64,000 bases of DNA from Tetranychus cinnabarinus (lineage: Eukaryota; Arthropoda; Arachnida; Trombidiformes; Tetranychidae), in NCBI GenBank assembly GCA_022266195.1, contig WHVY01000002.1, positions 4,541,001-4,605,000 of the forward strand, read 5' to 3'. Shown here one piece after another: positions 63,240-64,000 of this stretch. The notes beneath the pieces were generated by a model. It was given only the letters and a program-made list of their open reading frames with translations. It made no database searches and had not been told where the DNA came from. Position 1 is the first letter of the stretch. The number at the start of each line of letters is the position of its first letter. The position numbers and the translations under genes were made by a program.

Positions 63240-64000
63240 CTAAAGATCTTCGAAATGTGCAATTCGTTGACGGAAATTTAATTGTTGCATTCGATGATAG
63301 GCTTGAATTTTGCTTTCGGCTCTTTTCTGTGCAATTTCCCGTAAAGACAGAGTTTTCAGCTTTTCCAACAATTGACTTTCACTTTCGTCTTTTTGGCCAT
63401 CTTTTGTCACATCTTGATCACCTGTAATACCATTATTGTTGTGCATAACATTGTTATTGTTATTATGAATATTATCACTAGATGTTGACCAGACTGATGA
63501 TTTTTCATACAAATCCTTTTTAACCACCAATTGAACTTGATTTTCATCATCTTCAGGCAGTGCAGGAACATCGTCTTCACTTGCAAGTGTTGCTGATCGG
63601 GTTATTTTAGCCTCAGTGTGGTTAAATTGTTCCCTTGAGCTTGATTGTCCCATAACAATATCACTTTTAATCGAAAGGTTGGACATTGATCCAATTGTGG
63701 AATATATTTTATCCTTTTTACCACCAAATAGCGATCGTTTGAAAATTTTTTTGGTAAAACTTGATTTCTTTGATTTTCTCAATGGAAGTGTTGATACTTG
63801 ATGAGTCTCAATGTGATCATAAATTGCTTCACTTGTTTCCTCATCAATTGTATTGTATTGAATTGTATTGTATTGGCTTATCGTTGAATTGCGTATACTG
63901 TGGTCACCAATTTGTTGATCATTTAACTCTTTAATTTGATTATCATTTTTCAATACAAATGATTGTTCTTCGTCTCCGTGTTCATCTTTATCATCAGCTA
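63240..64000 (-). CDS. Unidentified protein, C-terminal part only
   Basis: The frame is open at the window edge and ends in a TAG at 63242-63240, giving at least 253 residues. I do not recognise the family. The visible part is hydrophilic, with a YDHIETHQ segment, a basic patch KKSSFTKKIFKRSLFGGKKDK, a YSTIGSMSNLS stretch, an acidic LPEDDENQ segment and an Asn run. A helical charged C-terminus follows (LREIAQKRAESKIQAYHRM and HFEDL). There are no membrane segments or Cys clusters. It lies antisense to, and perhaps inside, the open 3' intron of the BCR-like gene. An intracellular scaffold or signalling protein would fit, but nothing proves it. Confidence 0.6.
   Translation of the reverse strand, partial: ADDKDEHGDEEQSFVLKNDNQIKELNDQQIGDHSIRNSTISQYNTIQYNTIDEETSEAIYDHIETHQVSTLPLRKSKKSSFTKKIFKRSLFGGKKDKIYSTIGSMSNLSIKSDIVMGQSSSREQFNHTEAKITRSATLASEDDVPALPEDDENQVQLVVKKDLYEKSSVWSTSSDNIHNNNNNVMHNNNGITGDQDVTKDGQKDESESQLLEKLKTLSLREIAQKRAESKIQAYHRMQQLNFRQRIAHFEDL

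Noticed and set aside
1..64000. CRISPR arrays, operons, rRNA or tRNA genes
   Set aside because: No regularly spaced repeats of the right size, and the genes are spliced eukaryotic ones; no tRNA cloverleaf or rRNA core was recognised by eye, though a covariance-model search was not possible.

Overview
The window is eukaryotic, AT-rich nuclear DNA with split genes. Introns are often only 40-100 bp with clear GT-AG borders, but a few reach 1-2 kb. Animal-specific families (Cys-loop receptor, ELAPOR, BCR-type RhoGEF, White-like ABCG, Suv4-20) point to an arthropod. The compact AT-rich style suggests a mite, and a spider mite such as Tetranychus is plausible, but no similarity search was possible, so the species is inference. 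For the complete multi-exon gene models, the exon lengths and codon phases close without gaps. The BCR-type model closes only across one frame change.

Layout: 0.2-1.7 kb (-) Cys-loop channel subunit; 2.2-3.0 kb (-) secreted Cu/Zn superoxide dismutase-like protein; 3.6-6.2 kb (-) KIAA2013/DUF2152 membrane protein; 7.6-9.2 kb (-) RBM4/Lark-like RNA-binding protein; 9.8-11.5 kb (-) PIG-Z/SMP3 GPI mannosyltransferase; 13.0-16.7 kb (+) TXNDC5-like ER oxidoreductase with a fold-back transposon in intron 1; 17.8-21.6 kb (-) CCPG1-like ER membrane protein; 24.6-25.3 kb (-) small secreted Thr-rich protein with an in-frame TAG; 25.6-26.7 kb decayed fold-back repeats; 27.3-29.1 kb (+) PIG-U; 30.6-33.3 kb (-) RSBN1/KDM9-type H4K20 demethylase; 33.7-35.6 kb truncated lipase, a partial tandem copy and repeat arms; 37.9-43.2 kb (+) White-like ABCG half transporter; 45.3-48.0 kb (+) Suv4-20/KMT5 methyltransferase; 49.0-52.8 kb (+) ELAPOR; 54.1-60.8 kb (+) BCR/ABR-type RhoGEF-PH-C2 protein, open at its 3' end; 63.2-64.0 kb (-) unidentified partial gene.

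Shared roles: several products act in or on the ER (TXNDC5-like, CCPG1-like, PIG-Z, PIG-U). PIG-Z and PIG-U serve one pathway, GPI anchoring. RSBN1 and Suv4-20 are predicted eraser and writer of the same histone mark. Nothing shows that this proximity is functional.

Most interesting points: (1) a CCPG1-like protein carrying a LIR-type WTII motif and two SDIE motifs, a candidate invertebrate ER-phagy receptor; (2) an exact T TTT TTG slippery heptamer where the BCR-like reading frame changes by -1; (3) a fold-back element with 351-bp inverted repeats, 9-bp target duplication and eight subterminal repeats, plus several relatives in the window; (4) a truncated lipase whose tandem copy lost the GHSAG motif at a microhomology junction; (5) a channel subunit with Arg and Pro inside the M2 pore helix; (6) a superoxide dismutase lacking the active-site Arg.
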